A model generated the notes under the pieces. That model searched no databases, had not been told where the DNA came from, and saw only the letters and a program-made list of their open reading frames with translations. The position numbers were made by a program, and so were the translations under genes. A stretch of 64,000 nt of DNA from Bacillota bacterium. Lineage in GTDB: Bacteria; Bacillota; Clostridia; Oscillospirales; Ruminococcaceae. The DNA is taken from assembly GCA_023391875.1 (NCBI GenBank), contig JAEWAB010000006.1, positions 124,001 to 188,000 of the forward strand. Direction: 5' to 3'. Below are positions 27,861 through 35,639 of this stretch, one piece after another; position 1 is the first letter of the stretch; every line of letters starts with the position of its first letter.

Positions 27861-28730
27861 ATGAGCTTTGAGATTGTAACTGATTCTTCCTGCAACCTGC
27901 CCGAGGAACTCATCGACCGCTACCGCCTGCATATCCTTTCCTTGATGTTTCGGGTAAACGGAAAGGAATACTACAGCTACGAAAAAGGCAAGGTAACAGA
28001 CCTAAAGCAGTTTTATACCATGATGCGCAACAAAGAGGAGATTACCACCTCTTTAATTGATATAAACACCTGTCAGCCTGTATTTGAAGGCTTGCTAAAA
28101 GAAGGCAAGGATATTCTATACATCGGCTTTTCTTCGGCGTTAAGCGGCACCTATCAGGTGGGCGCGATGGTACTGGACGACCTTAAAACTACATACCCTG
28201 AGCGCAAGATTTACGCCATAGATACACTGGGCGCCTCGCTGGGCGAAGGGCTGCTGGTGTACCATGCGGCGGAGCTCAGGCGCGCGGAAAAAAGCATTGA
28301 AGAGGTGTATGCATGGCTGCTTGAAAACCGCCTGCACCTCTGCCATTGGTTTACGGTAGACGACCTGTTCTTCCTAAAAAGAGGCGGCAGGGTTTCGGCC
28401 AGTGCGGCGGTTTTGGGAACAATTTTAGGGGTAAAGCCGGTTATGCACATGGATAATGAGGGCAGACTAATACTCATGGAAAAGGTGCGCGGTAGAAAGA
28501 ACTCGCTGGACGCATTGGTAGACCATATGCAGCAAACCGCGGTAAACCCTGAGGAACAGATGGTTTTTATCACACACGGCGACTGCATTGAAGACGCGAA
28601 ATACGTAGAGAATCAGGTACGGCAGCGCATGCACGTAAAAGACGTGCTGATAAACTATGTAGACCCGGTAATCGGTGCACATTCAGGGCCCGGTACGGTG
28701 GCACTTTTCTTTGTGGGCACCCATCGGTAG
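27861..28730 (+). CDS. DegV family fatty-acid-binding protein
   Basis: DegV family protein of 289 residues. It begins EIVTDSSCNLPEEL, the family hallmark, and has the second signature FSSALSGTYQ near residue 92. DegV/FakB proteins hold a fatty acid and present it to a FakA kinase for phospholipid synthesis. No fakA is nearby. It is followed 22 bases later by an SGNH hydrolase, likely in one operon; joint lipid metabolism is possible but not shown. Confidence 0.9.
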   Translation: MSFEIVTDSSCNLPEELIDRYRLHILSLMFRVNGKEYYSYEKGKVTDLKQFYTMMRNKEEITTSLIDINTCQPVFEGLLKEGKDILYIGFSSALSGTYQVGAMVLDDLKTTYPERKIYAIDTLGASLGEGLLVYHAAELRRAEKSIEEVYAWLLENRLHLCHWFTVDDLFFLKRGGRVSASAAVLGTILGVKPVMHMDNEGRLILMEKVRGRKNSLDALVDHMQQTAVNPEEQMVFITHGDCIEDAKYVENQVRQRMHVKDVLINYVDPVIGAHSGPGTVALFFVGTHR

Positions 28731-28752
28731 GCAAACGCGAAAGGATTCGGCG

Positions 28753-29475
28753 ATGGCAATGAATATCGTAAAACAGATACAGATATACGGCGACTCGATC
28801 ATGAAGGGGATTCTGCTGGACGCACAGAGCAAGCGGTATTATCCGATGCCTGAGCAGACGGCTAAACTTTTCAAAGAGGAGTTTGCGGTTGAGATCAACA
28901 ACCGCTCCAAGTTCGGCTGCACCATTCAAAAGGGACACGAACAGCTCCAAAAGGCCTTGGAGAAGGGCCTGAGCTGCGACATGGTGTTGCTGGAATACGG
29001 CGGCAACGACAGCGATTTCAACTGGGAGGAGGTTGCTGCCTCCCCCGAGGCGGAGCATAAGCCCCACACCCCGATTCAGCTGTTTGAACACACCTACCGG
29101 CGTATGATAGCGGAGCTAAAAGAGCATGGCATCATCCCTATCGTTATGTCTCTGCCGCCTATCGACGGTGAAAAATACCTCAAATGGATTACCCGCAACG
29201 GCTTAAGCGAGCAGAATATCCTACGTTTTTTAGGCGATGTGCAGATGATCTACCGGTTTCAGGAGATGTACTCGCTGATGGCAACCCGGATTGCCTGTGA
29301 GTGCGGTGCACTGTTTGTGGATGTGCGTTCCTCGTTTTTGGATAAGCACAATTACAAGAGCCTTATCTGTGAGGACGGTATCCACCCCAATGAGAACGGA
29401 CACCAACTCATACAGCAGACCTTGGTAAACTTTGCGCAAAACCATCTTAAAAATCAGGCACACCTATACGCCTAG
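28753..29475 (+). CDS. SGNH/GDSL-type hydrolase
   Basis: SGNH hydrolase of 240 residues, a serine esterase/lipase fold. Block I is IYGDSIMKG with S15 as the likely nucleophile, block III is YGGNDSDF, and the His-Asp block is EDGIHPNENGH near residue 220. It has no signal peptide, so it is probably cytoplasmic. The start at 28753 is chosen after GAAAGGA; the longer frame overlaps degV. Substrate unknown. Confidence 0.87.
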   Translation: MAMNIVKQIQIYGDSIMKGILLDAQSKRYYPMPEQTAKLFKEEFAVEINNRSKFGCTIQKGHEQLQKALEKGLSCDMVLLEYGGNDSDFNWEEVAASPEAEHKPHTPIQLFEHTYRRMIAELKEHGIIPIVMSLPPIDGEKYLKWITRNGLSEQNILRFLGDVQMIYRFQEMYSLMATRIACECGALFVDVRSSFLDKHNYKSLICEDGIHPNENGHQLIQQTLVNFAQNHLKNQAHLYA

Positions 29476-29500
29476 CCGTACCAGAACCTATCACGATATA

Positions 29501-29531
29501 AAAACTGCCCGTGACCAACACGGGCAGTTTT
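29501..29531. terminator. bidirectional terminator
   Basis: 13-bp perfect stem (29501-29513 with 29519-29531) with T-rich sequence after it on both strands, between convergent genes. Confidence 0.85.
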
Positions 29532-29562
29532 CTGTTATAGCGCTCTTACCTATTGAATTTGT

Positions 29563-30351
29563 TCACTTCGCAAAGCTCATAGAATAGGCGATATATTCTT
29601 TATCAAAGTGATAGCCCAGTTTTTCGCTCAGGGCTACGGAGGCTTTGTTGGCCGCGTCCCAACTCGGGTAAAGGCCGTGCTCGATGCAGTCGAGCACCAG
29701 TGCGGCCCCGCATACCAGCGCAAGGCCCTGACGGCGATACCGCTCGTCGGTGTCAATCTCTATCTCTATCCCACCGTCGTAGATGGTATAGGAAGACGCA
29801 CCGCTCACCAATACCCCGTTATGCACTATGCCGTACCCTTTGCCGCGCTTTAAATAGTCATCGGCGGAATCAAACTGCGAGCATAAAGAAAATGACCATA
29901 CCTTCTCGAGCGCTTCATGATACAGCGCTTCGTCAAACCGCTTGAGGCTGTATTCTGGCGGCAGCTCGGCGATAATCTCTCTTAACCTGTGCCGGTCAAA
30001 GATGTCGCCTCCTTTTTTTATGGCGTTGCGATAGAATTTTTCATACCGGCCCTGATGAACGGATTCAAACAACTCACACCACGCGGCCCCATCCGGTATG
30101 ATGATCATTACATCGCGGTTATAGCCCTCGGGCGGGATATTGCATACAAGGCTTTTGGCCCCCTCGGCGGAGGCATCCCCCGCAAAGAAGCAGAAATCGG
30201 CCACCACAATCTGCGCGCAGGAAGGCGTTACGGGGTCATCCGCCCACGCGCTGCCCATATGCCCCTGCAGGCAGGACAAGACCAGCGTTTCGTTTGTCTT
30301 AGAGAATATCGGCGCAATGTACTGCATTCGGTCGTGGCGCAGTCGTATCAT
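29563..30351 (-). CDS. GNAT acetyltransferase (YkwB/PF12746-like)
   Basis: 262-residue protein of the GNAT_acetyltran type. The acetyl-CoA-binding part is near the C-terminus: EIEIDTDERYRRQGLALVCG around residue 194, then PSWDAANKASVALSEKLGY. The N-terminal half is divergent, as in this family. Role unknown. Its 3' end faces the SGNH hydrolase gene; the dehydrogenase gene lies 21 bases upstream, so the two may share a transcript. Confidence 0.78.
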   Translation of the reverse strand: MIRLRHDRMQYIAPIFSKTNETLVLSCLQGHMGSAWADDPVTPSCAQIVVADFCFFAGDASAEGAKSLVCNIPPEGYNRDVMIIIPDGAAWCELFESVHQGRYEKFYRNAIKKGGDIFDRHRLREIIAELPPEYSLKRFDEALYHEALEKVWSFSLCSQFDSADDYLKRGKGYGIVHNGVLVSGASSYTIYDGGIEIEIDTDERYRRQGLALVCGAALVLDCIEHGLYPSWDAANKASVALSEKLGYHFDKEYIAYSMSFAK

Positions 30352-30372
30352 AATGAACTTCCTTCATAAGAT

Positions 30373-31407
30373 TTAGAAGCAGCGTTTGGTATGCTTGAAA
30401 TTACAGCTCGGCGCCTTATCGCACTGATAGCAGATCTCGTTCTTCAGTTCGGCGCCGTCAAAGAATGCCTTTAGGTTATCGAGGGTGGTCTCGGCGATGT
30501 TATGCAGCGCCTCGTTGGTTAAAAAGGCCTGATGGGAGGTGACAATCACATTGGGCATGGAAACAAGGCGTGCGAGAACATCATCCTGAATGATGGTATT
30601 GGAGAAATCCTCAAAGAACAGCTCCGATTCCTCCTCGTAAACATCTAGGCCCGCAGCGCCTACCTTTTTGGATTTTATCGCCTCCACCAGTGCCTCGCTG
30701 TCAATCAGTGCGCCTCTGGAGGTATTGATGATAACCACGCCGTCGCGCATCTTCGACAAGGTCTCGGCGTTAATCAGATGATGGGTGTCCTTGGTGAGCG
30801 GGCAGTGCAGCGAGATGATATCCGCGCGGCTGCAGAGCTCCTCCACCGAAACATAATCAATCCCCTTGCCCTGCGCCGGGAATGGGTCGTAGGCAATCAC
30901 CTGCATGCCAAAACCCTTACAGATATCAATGAATACCTGCCCGATCTTCCCCGTGCCGATAACCCCGATGGTTTTACCGTAAAGGTCAAACCCGGTAAGG
31001 CCGTTTAGACTGAAGTTGTAGTCCCGAGTGCGGTTATAGGCGCGGTGCGTTTTGCGGTTAAGGGTAAGCAGCAGCGCCATGGCGTGCTCCGCCACGGCAT
31101 AGGGCGAATAGGCGGGCACCCTTACCACATTTATCTTCTCAAAGGCCGCCTTAAAATCGACGTTGTTATATCCGGCACTTCTTAACGCGATAATTCGAAT
31201 GCCGTTACGATAGAACGTATCCACCACAGAGGCGTTGATATCATCATTTACAAAGGCTACAACCGCGTCGCTTCCCGCCGCCATGGCGGCGGTATCCTCA
31301 TTGAGCTTATTCTCATAATATTTAATCTTAAAATCGTAGCTTTCTTTCAGTTTATCGAACCACAGCTTATCATAGGGCTTTGCATCGAAAAAAGCGATTT
31401 TCTTCAT
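30373..31407 (-). CDS. D-2-hydroxyacid dehydrogenase, D-lactate dehydrogenase-like
   Basis: NAD-dependent D-2-hydroxyacid dehydrogenase of 344 residues, closest in pattern to D-lactate dehydrogenases. The Rossmann loop is GVIGTGKIGQV, the active-site arginine is in INTSRGALID and the catalytic histidine is in VTSHQAFLT. It would reduce pyruvate to D-lactate in fermentation. The C-terminus has an unusual cysteine-containing tail ending CYQCDKAPSC...RC. Start 31407 follows AGGAGAAA. The exact 2-oxoacid substrate is inferred. Confidence 0.85.
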   Translation of the reverse strand: MKKIAFFDAKPYDKLWFDKLKESYDFKIKYYENKLNEDTAAMAAGSDAVVAFVNDDINASVVDTFYRNGIRIIALRSAGYNNVDFKAAFEKINVVRVPAYSPYAVAEHAMALLLTLNRKTHRAYNRTRDYNFSLNGLTGFDLYGKTIGVIGTGKIGQVFIDICKGFGMQVIAYDPFPAQGKGIDYVSVEELCSRADIISLHCPLTKDTHHLINAETLSKMRDGVVIINTSRGALIDSEALVEAIKSKKVGAAGLDVYEEESELFFEDFSNTIIQDDVLARLVSMPNVIVTSHQAFLTNEALHNIAETTLDNLKAFFDGAELKNEICYQCDKAPSCNFKHTKRCF

Positions 31408-31561
31408 GTATTTTCTCCTTCCGTCATTGCCAGAGCAAGGGGCAGATGATTGCATAATTTATGAATTCATTATAACTTAAAATAGGATAAAATACATCCT
31501 TTTTTCGCTGTATTAAGCAAATTTCGTATGATTTTCCCGCAAAAAAGATATAGATTTAATT

Positions 31562-32428
31562 TTATGTAAATATCGCTCTGATTACCGGCATCATGTGCAT
31601 GGTGCCCTCGTATCCGGCCTGCATACAGGCCGTCATATACTTAAAATCCAAAAACCCCATCTGTTCGGGCAGCTTGGGCTTTAACAGTAGCTGCTCGCCG
31701 GACGTCGAGCAATTTTTAAGCCTGCGGTTCATAATGGCCAGCGTATGGGTGGCGACCTCCAGGACGTTTTCACTCTTTACGTGCCGATAGGTTTGTGAAA
31801 TATCCACCGCAAGCACATTTTGTTCCCCCGCCGCCATCAGCAGGTCTGCGGGCAGGTTGTCGGTAAGCCCGCCGTCGAGCAGCGACATCTCATCAATACC
31901 TTTGGGACGAAACACCACAGGCACGGCGGTAGAGGCGCGTATAGCCTCAGCAAAGGTAACATCATCCCGCCACAGAACATCCTGTATGGCCGGCAGCCCT
32001 GCCGCGTTATTGGTATATACCACCGTCCGCCCGCTTATAAGGTCTGCCGCGGGCAATACCACCCGCATGGCGGAATCACGGACCAGCTTGTTCTGTGTAT
32101 AGTGCATCAGAAAGCGCTCAAGCCTATCCCCTTTTATAAACCCTGTGATGGACGGTATTTTGCCTATGCAAAGCTGCAGCACGCCTTTTATTATCCCTGC
32201 AAAATCAGGGTCTATCAAAGCCTTGCCGTTATGCTCAAGGTGGTAAACAATCTCCTTGAGCTTCATCACACCGACACCTGAAGCATACAGGCCCGCCACC
32301 ATGGCGCCGGAGCTTGTTCCCGCAAGCGAGCGAGGCATCAGGCCTGCCTCTTTTAATGCAAGGAGCACCCCTATATGGGCAGCACCGCGCGTTCCTCCAC
32401 CGCTAAACGCTATTCCGAAACCCATCAT
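31562..32428 (-). CDS. patatin-like phospholipase
   Basis: Patatin-family serine hydrolase of about 289 residues. The oxyanion loop is SGGGTRGAAH, the nucleophile elbow is GTSSG near residue 39, and the catalytic aspartate is in LDGGLTDN. Such proteins act on phospholipids or other acyl esters. There is no signal peptide. The ATG at 32428 is about ten bases after GGAAAGG; a second ATG follows at once. It is divergent from the second ammonium operon across a long leader region. Confidence 0.88.
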   Translation of the reverse strand: MMGFGIAFSGGGTRGAAHIGVLLALKEAGLMPRSLAGTSSGAMVAGLYASGVGVMKLKEIVYHLEHNGKALIDPDFAGIIKGVLQLCIGKIPSITGFIKGDRLERFLMHYTQNKLVRDSAMRVVLPAADLISGRTVVYTNNAAGLPAIQDVLWRDDVTFAEAIRASTAVPVVFRPKGIDEMSLLDGGLTDNLPADLLMAAGEQNVLAVDISQTYRHVKSENVLEVATHTLAIMNRRLKNCSTSGEQLLLKPKLPEQMGFLDFKYMTACMQAGYEGTMHMMPVIRAIFT

Positions 32429-32697
32429 TATAACCATACCTTTCCGGTGTCATGCTTTTCTGTTTAAAAGGGCGAGCGGCATAACACCTATTCGAAAAGT
32501 GCAGTACAATATACCCCCAGCCTATTATATGCGGGTGAAGCCGTTTAGGTTACTGTCATGAGCGATTATTAAAAGGTATTTCTTTTTCGCTATACGCGTG
32601 TTAAGAGCTTTGTTGTAATAATGTATATTTTCGGCCTTCAAATATTTAACACATTTATACAGTATTTTATAATTTCCTGATTGACATCCGATGTTGG

Positions 32698-32780
32698 GAG
32701 TGCTATATTTAAGGCGAAATGATAAATACTCAATAGTGAAACAAAGGCGTTTCAACAGTGTTGTTGAAATGTCTTTTTTT
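32698..32780 (+). promoter_or_regulatory. candidate ANTAR-type antitermination element with terminator
   Basis: Two short hairpins with six-base loops stand in tandem. The first (stem 32707-32710 with 32717-32720) has loop AAGGCG. The second (32737-32742 with 32749-32754, perfect 6 bp) has loop AAAGGC. Both loops have A at position 1 and G at position 4, the known requirement for ANTAR-protein recognition. The second overlaps the 5' arm of an intrinsic terminator (32745-32756 with 32763-32774, then seven T), so the two folds exclude each other. The terminator lies about 300 bases upstream of glnK. From 32429 to 32697 no other feature is seen. Confidence 0.65.
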
Positions 32781-32929
32781 ATAATCAATATTGAGGTTTA
32801 TCGATCAGTCCTTTATATTTTATAACGAAAAAAGAAAGAACAATTAAAACATAATTACGTGCCTTTTTGTTTTGACTATCGGTTATTCTTGTTTTAGATG
32901 ATCATGATTTTATGCCATATTTGTCATGA

Positions 32930-32971
32930 AAGCAAAGGTGCTTCCGGGGCTTGCCGGAGGCACCTTTTTTT
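32930..32971 (+). promoter_or_regulatory. second leader terminator with overlapping hexaloop hairpin
   Basis: A 13-bp stem with one G-T pair (32935-32947 with 32954-32966) followed by seven T is a strong intrinsic terminator between the first attenuator and glnK. A 4-bp hairpin (32930-32933 with 32940-32943) with loop AAAGGT overlaps its 5' arm, echoing the first element. No matching first hairpin was found next to it. Confidence 0.55.
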
Positions 32972-33080
32972 ATTCTATCGTCTTTGAAAGGAGGGGATGC
33001 CGTGACTTATTGTGCGGCAGATAAAAACATCGGGGTTAATCTCAAATAAGGGTTTCATTATTTTGGGAGGAGAGGTAAAC

Positions 33081-33419
33081 ATGAAAAAAATTGAACTCAT
33101 CACAAGGCCAGATAAACTGGAGGATGTGAAGGAGCTACTGAACGAACAAGGGGTAAACGGCATGACGGTTACCATGGTTTCGGGTTGCGGCGCACAGAAA
33201 GGAAAACGGGAGATGTACCGCGGCACCGCCTACGACGTCAACCTTTTGCCGAAGGTGAAGATTGAATGCGTCGTTAAGGACGAGATGGTAGAGCCACTGG
33301 GCGCAGTCATTGTTGAACGCATTCGCACCGGAAAGATTGGTGACGGCAAGATGTTTGTCTACGATGTTGTGGACGCCCTGAAAGTAAGGACCGGTGAGCA
33401 TGGCGATGATGCAATTTAA
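33081..33419 (+). CDS. glnK: PII nitrogen regulator with intact T-loop tyrosines
   Basis: PII protein of 112 residues starting MKKIELITRP. The T-loop KGKREMYRGTAYDV keeps Tyr46 and Tyr51, unlike the other PII gene in this window, so covalent modification at Tyr51 is at least chemically possible. The nucleotide-binding signatures RTGKIGDGKMFV and VRTGEHG are present. A strong GGGAGGAGAGG site precedes the ATG. It is the first gene of a three-gene overlapping operon with a small membrane protein and a second ammonium transporter. Confidence 0.94.
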   Translation: MKKIELITRPDKLEDVKELLNEQGVNGMTVTMVSGCGAQKGKREMYRGTAYDVNLLPKVKIECVVKDEMVEPLGAVIVERIRTGKIGDGKMFVYDVVDALKVRTGEHGDDAI

Positions 33420-33726
33420 AAATATCGACGCGGGCAAACGAGGCGCTGTTATCGCGCTGATGACGGGTGCCGTTTTAATAACCGTATTGGGCGTTGCCTT
33501 TGGTATTTATACCTTCATAAACCATATCACTTACCAAGCTTTGGGCACCGAGATCCCGGGCTTTATCTTCGGCGCAGTTGTTGCCTTTTTAGGAGTAAGA
33601 TATTTTATTTCTACCATCAAGCTTGCTAAAAAGCTAGCCGGTAATCACGAGCCATTTAAGTGGGAAAATTTCAAAATACGAAAACTGAGTTTATTGGGGA
33701 GGAATCAGTTATGGGAAAAAAGATGA
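33400..33726 (+). CDS. small two-helix membrane protein between glnK and amt
   Basis: Unrecognised protein of about 109 residues. It has two hydrophobic helices, roughly residues 14-38 (rich in Val/Leu/Gly) and 52-72, then a basic cytoplasmic tail of about 35 residues. The ATG at 33400 follows AAGGA by nine bases and lies inside the end of glnK (20-base overlap); the 3' end overlaps the start of amt by 16 bases. This double overlap implies coupled translation and a function tied to PII or the ammonium channel. Other in-frame ATGs at 33406 and 33409 are possible. No family was recognised. Confidence 0.7.
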   Translation: MAMMQFKNIDAGKRGAVIALMTGAVLITVLGVAFGIYTFINHITYQALGTEIPGFIFGAVVAFLGVRYFISTIKLAKKLAGNHEPFKWENFKIRKLSLLGRNQLWEKR

Positions 33727-35315
33727 GGGCGTTTATAATCATTTCGATCATTGTTCTTGCATTGCTGCTGGTGGTATTGCTTGTTGTTCCGGCTGTTTCC
33801 GGCGGCAGCAGCGCCGACCCGGGCGGGGCCAACACCGGTACCATCACCGATATCACCGCTGCGGCAGCCGGGCAGCCCACAGCGGATGAGGTTGTGGTTC
33901 AGGTGGCCAAGAACAAGCTTGGTATCAACTACGTTTGGATTTTGCTTACCGGCTGTTTGATTTTCTTCTTTCAGGCGGGCTTTGCAATGGTTGAAACCGG
34001 CTTTACACAGGCTAAAAACGCACTGCATACCATGGCTATGAACCTGATGGTATTCTTAGTGGGTGCGGTTGGCTATTATCTCGTAGGCTTCGCGCTCCAA
34101 TTCGGAGGCTTAGGCGGTTCCGCCTCATTGGGGGCGGGCTCCGCAATGCTCAACGGTGAACTGATCATTCCCGGCTTTGGCGGGCTGTTCGGAACAAAAG
34201 GCTTTCTGCTTACGTCCGGAGGCACCTATGATGTAGGCATCTATGCGCTCTTTTTCTTCCAAATGGTATTTATGGATACTACCTGCACCATACCAACCGG
34301 TGCGATGGCGGAAAGGGTAAAATTCTCCGCCGTAGTTATAGGGTCTTTCTTTGTATCGATGCTTTACTACCCCTTATTCGGCAACTGGATGTGGGGCGGC
34401 GGCTTCCTCGCTACACTCGGTAAGTATTTCGGTCTGGGCCATGGAGCGGTAGATTTCGCGGGTTCTTCGGTTGTACACGGGATGGGCGGCATGATGGCGC
34501 TTGCCAGCGCGATAATCATAGGGCCGCGCCTAGGTAAATTTAAAAAGGACGGAACCCCTGTCGCCTTCCCCGGCCACCATATCCCGATGGCAATAGTAGG
34601 TACGATCATCCTGTTCTTCGGCTGGTTTGCTTTTAACGCCGGTTCTACCATGAACGGCACAGATTTCCGCACCGCAGTAGTCGCGACAAACACCATGATC
34701 GCGGGTGCCGTTGGCGGATTATCTGCAATGTTCTACATGTGGGCGAAATACGGCAAGCCAGACCCCTCTATGACCTGCAACGGCGCGTTAGCGGGCTTGG
34801 TTGCCATAACCGCGCCCTGCGCCTTTGTAAGCAGCATCGCCTCCTTTATCATCGGCCTGGTAGCAGGCGTGTTGGTATGTGTTTCTGTTCATTTTATTGA
34901 GCACAAGTGCAAGATTGACGACCCGGTTGGCGCAATATCGGTTCACGGCATGAACGGTATCTGGGGTATCTTATCGCTTGGCCTGTTTGCCGATGGAACC
35001 TACGGCGCCGGTTTTAACGGCGTTGACGGCGGCGTAACGGGCTTATTCTTCGGCGATGCAGGCCAGCTGGTTGCTCAGCTGATATGTATCGGTGTACTGA
35101 TTGTCTGGGGCTTCGGCTCATCTTTTCTCTTTTACAAGCTGCTGGATAAAACACTCGGCATCAGAACATCGGCAGAAGCTGAGACTGGCGGGCTTGACAT
35201 GCCTGAGATGGGCATGCTTGCTTACCCTGACTTTCAGCTTACCAAGACCGATTATGACGGGTTCGACTTAACGGTTCCTGTCAAAGCAGTGAAGCAAAAG
35301 CAAAACACTCATTAA
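33711..35315 (+). CDS. amt: ammonium transporter with N-terminal extension
   Basis: Amt/Mep/Rh family transporter of 534 residues. A hydrophobic segment at residues 5-28, possibly a signal peptide or anchor, and an Ala/Gly/Thr-rich linker precede the first channel helix (NYVWILLTGCLIFFFQAGFA). Pore features are DFAGSSVVHGMGG and SVHGMNGIWG, giving the two histidines. The C-terminal tail ends in lysine-rich sequence. It differs clearly from the amtB at 4.3-5.6 kb, so this is a second transporter, not a duplicate. GGGGAGGA precedes the ATG. Confidence 0.93.
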   Translation: MGKKMRAFIIISIIVLALLLVVLLVVPAVSGGSSADPGGANTGTITDITAAAAGQPTADEVVVQVAKNKLGINYVWILLTGCLIFFFQAGFAMVETGFTQAKNALHTMAMNLMVFLVGAVGYYLVGFALQFGGLGGSASLGAGSAMLNGELIIPGFGGLFGTKGFLLTSGGTYDVGIYALFFFQMVFMDTTCTIPTGAMAERVKFSAVVIGSFFVSMLYYPLFGNWMWGGGFLATLGKYFGLGHGAVDFAGSSVVHGMGGMMALASAIIIGPRLGKFKKDGTPVAFPGHHIPMAIVGTIILFFGWFAFNAGSTMNGTDFRTAVVATNTMIAGAVGGLSAMFYMWAKYGKPDPSMTCNGALAGLVAITAPCAFVSSIASFIIGLVAGVLVCVSVHFIEHKCKIDDPVGAISVHGMNGIWGILSLGLFADGTYGAGFNGVDGGVTGLFFGDAGQLVAQLICIGVLIVWGFGSSFLFYKLLDKTLGIRTSAEAETGGLDMPEMGMLAYPDFQLTKTDYDGFDLTVPVKAVKQKQNTH

Positions 35316-35346
35316 GCCATCCTCCTCATTATTGTTAAACTATCCC

Positions 35347-35394
35347 ACAATGCCGCCGCTTATCATATTATGATAGGCGACGGTGTTGTTTTTT
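35347..35394 (+). terminator. terminator of glnK-orf-amt operon
   Basis: Long hairpin of about 20 bp (35347-35366 with 35370-35389) with several G-T pairs and one mismatch, then a run of six to seven T. Confidence 0.8.
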
Positions 35395-35413
35395 GGTGAA
35401 TTTCTGAATATCA

Positions 35414-35518
35414 GTAATACTAATTCTTCATTAAAATAGTAATAAAATCACTTTTTTTAATCCCCGCCTTTGGCGGGGAGCAATAATGCAAAGCGTTATT
35501 GTAGAATGAGTATTGAAC
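35414..35518. repeat. MITE-like dispersed repeat
   Basis: The first 24 bases (35414-35437) are identical to those at 12006-12029. The right end (35504-35518) is an imperfect inverted copy of the left end. Inside lie a GC-rich hairpin (35462-35478, seven bp around three bases) and a second stem near 35481-35501. No coding capacity. The structure fits a miniature inverted-repeat element, but no target-site duplication was confirmed. Confidence 0.55.
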
Positions 35519-35639
35519 GGTAATTCGGCGGTGTGTGCATTTAGCCTTTGTTGAATTAACCCTGAATTTGTGATACAGTATTGGCAGTATTATTCATTAT
35601 CTTCAGGTTTTGTATCTAAAAAGCCAATCGAGGTGGGTT

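Noticed and set aside
32525..32788. 87-residue minus-strand reading frame
   Set aside because: It lies over the structured leader of the glnK operon, has no ribosome site and no recognisable sequence; treated as chance.
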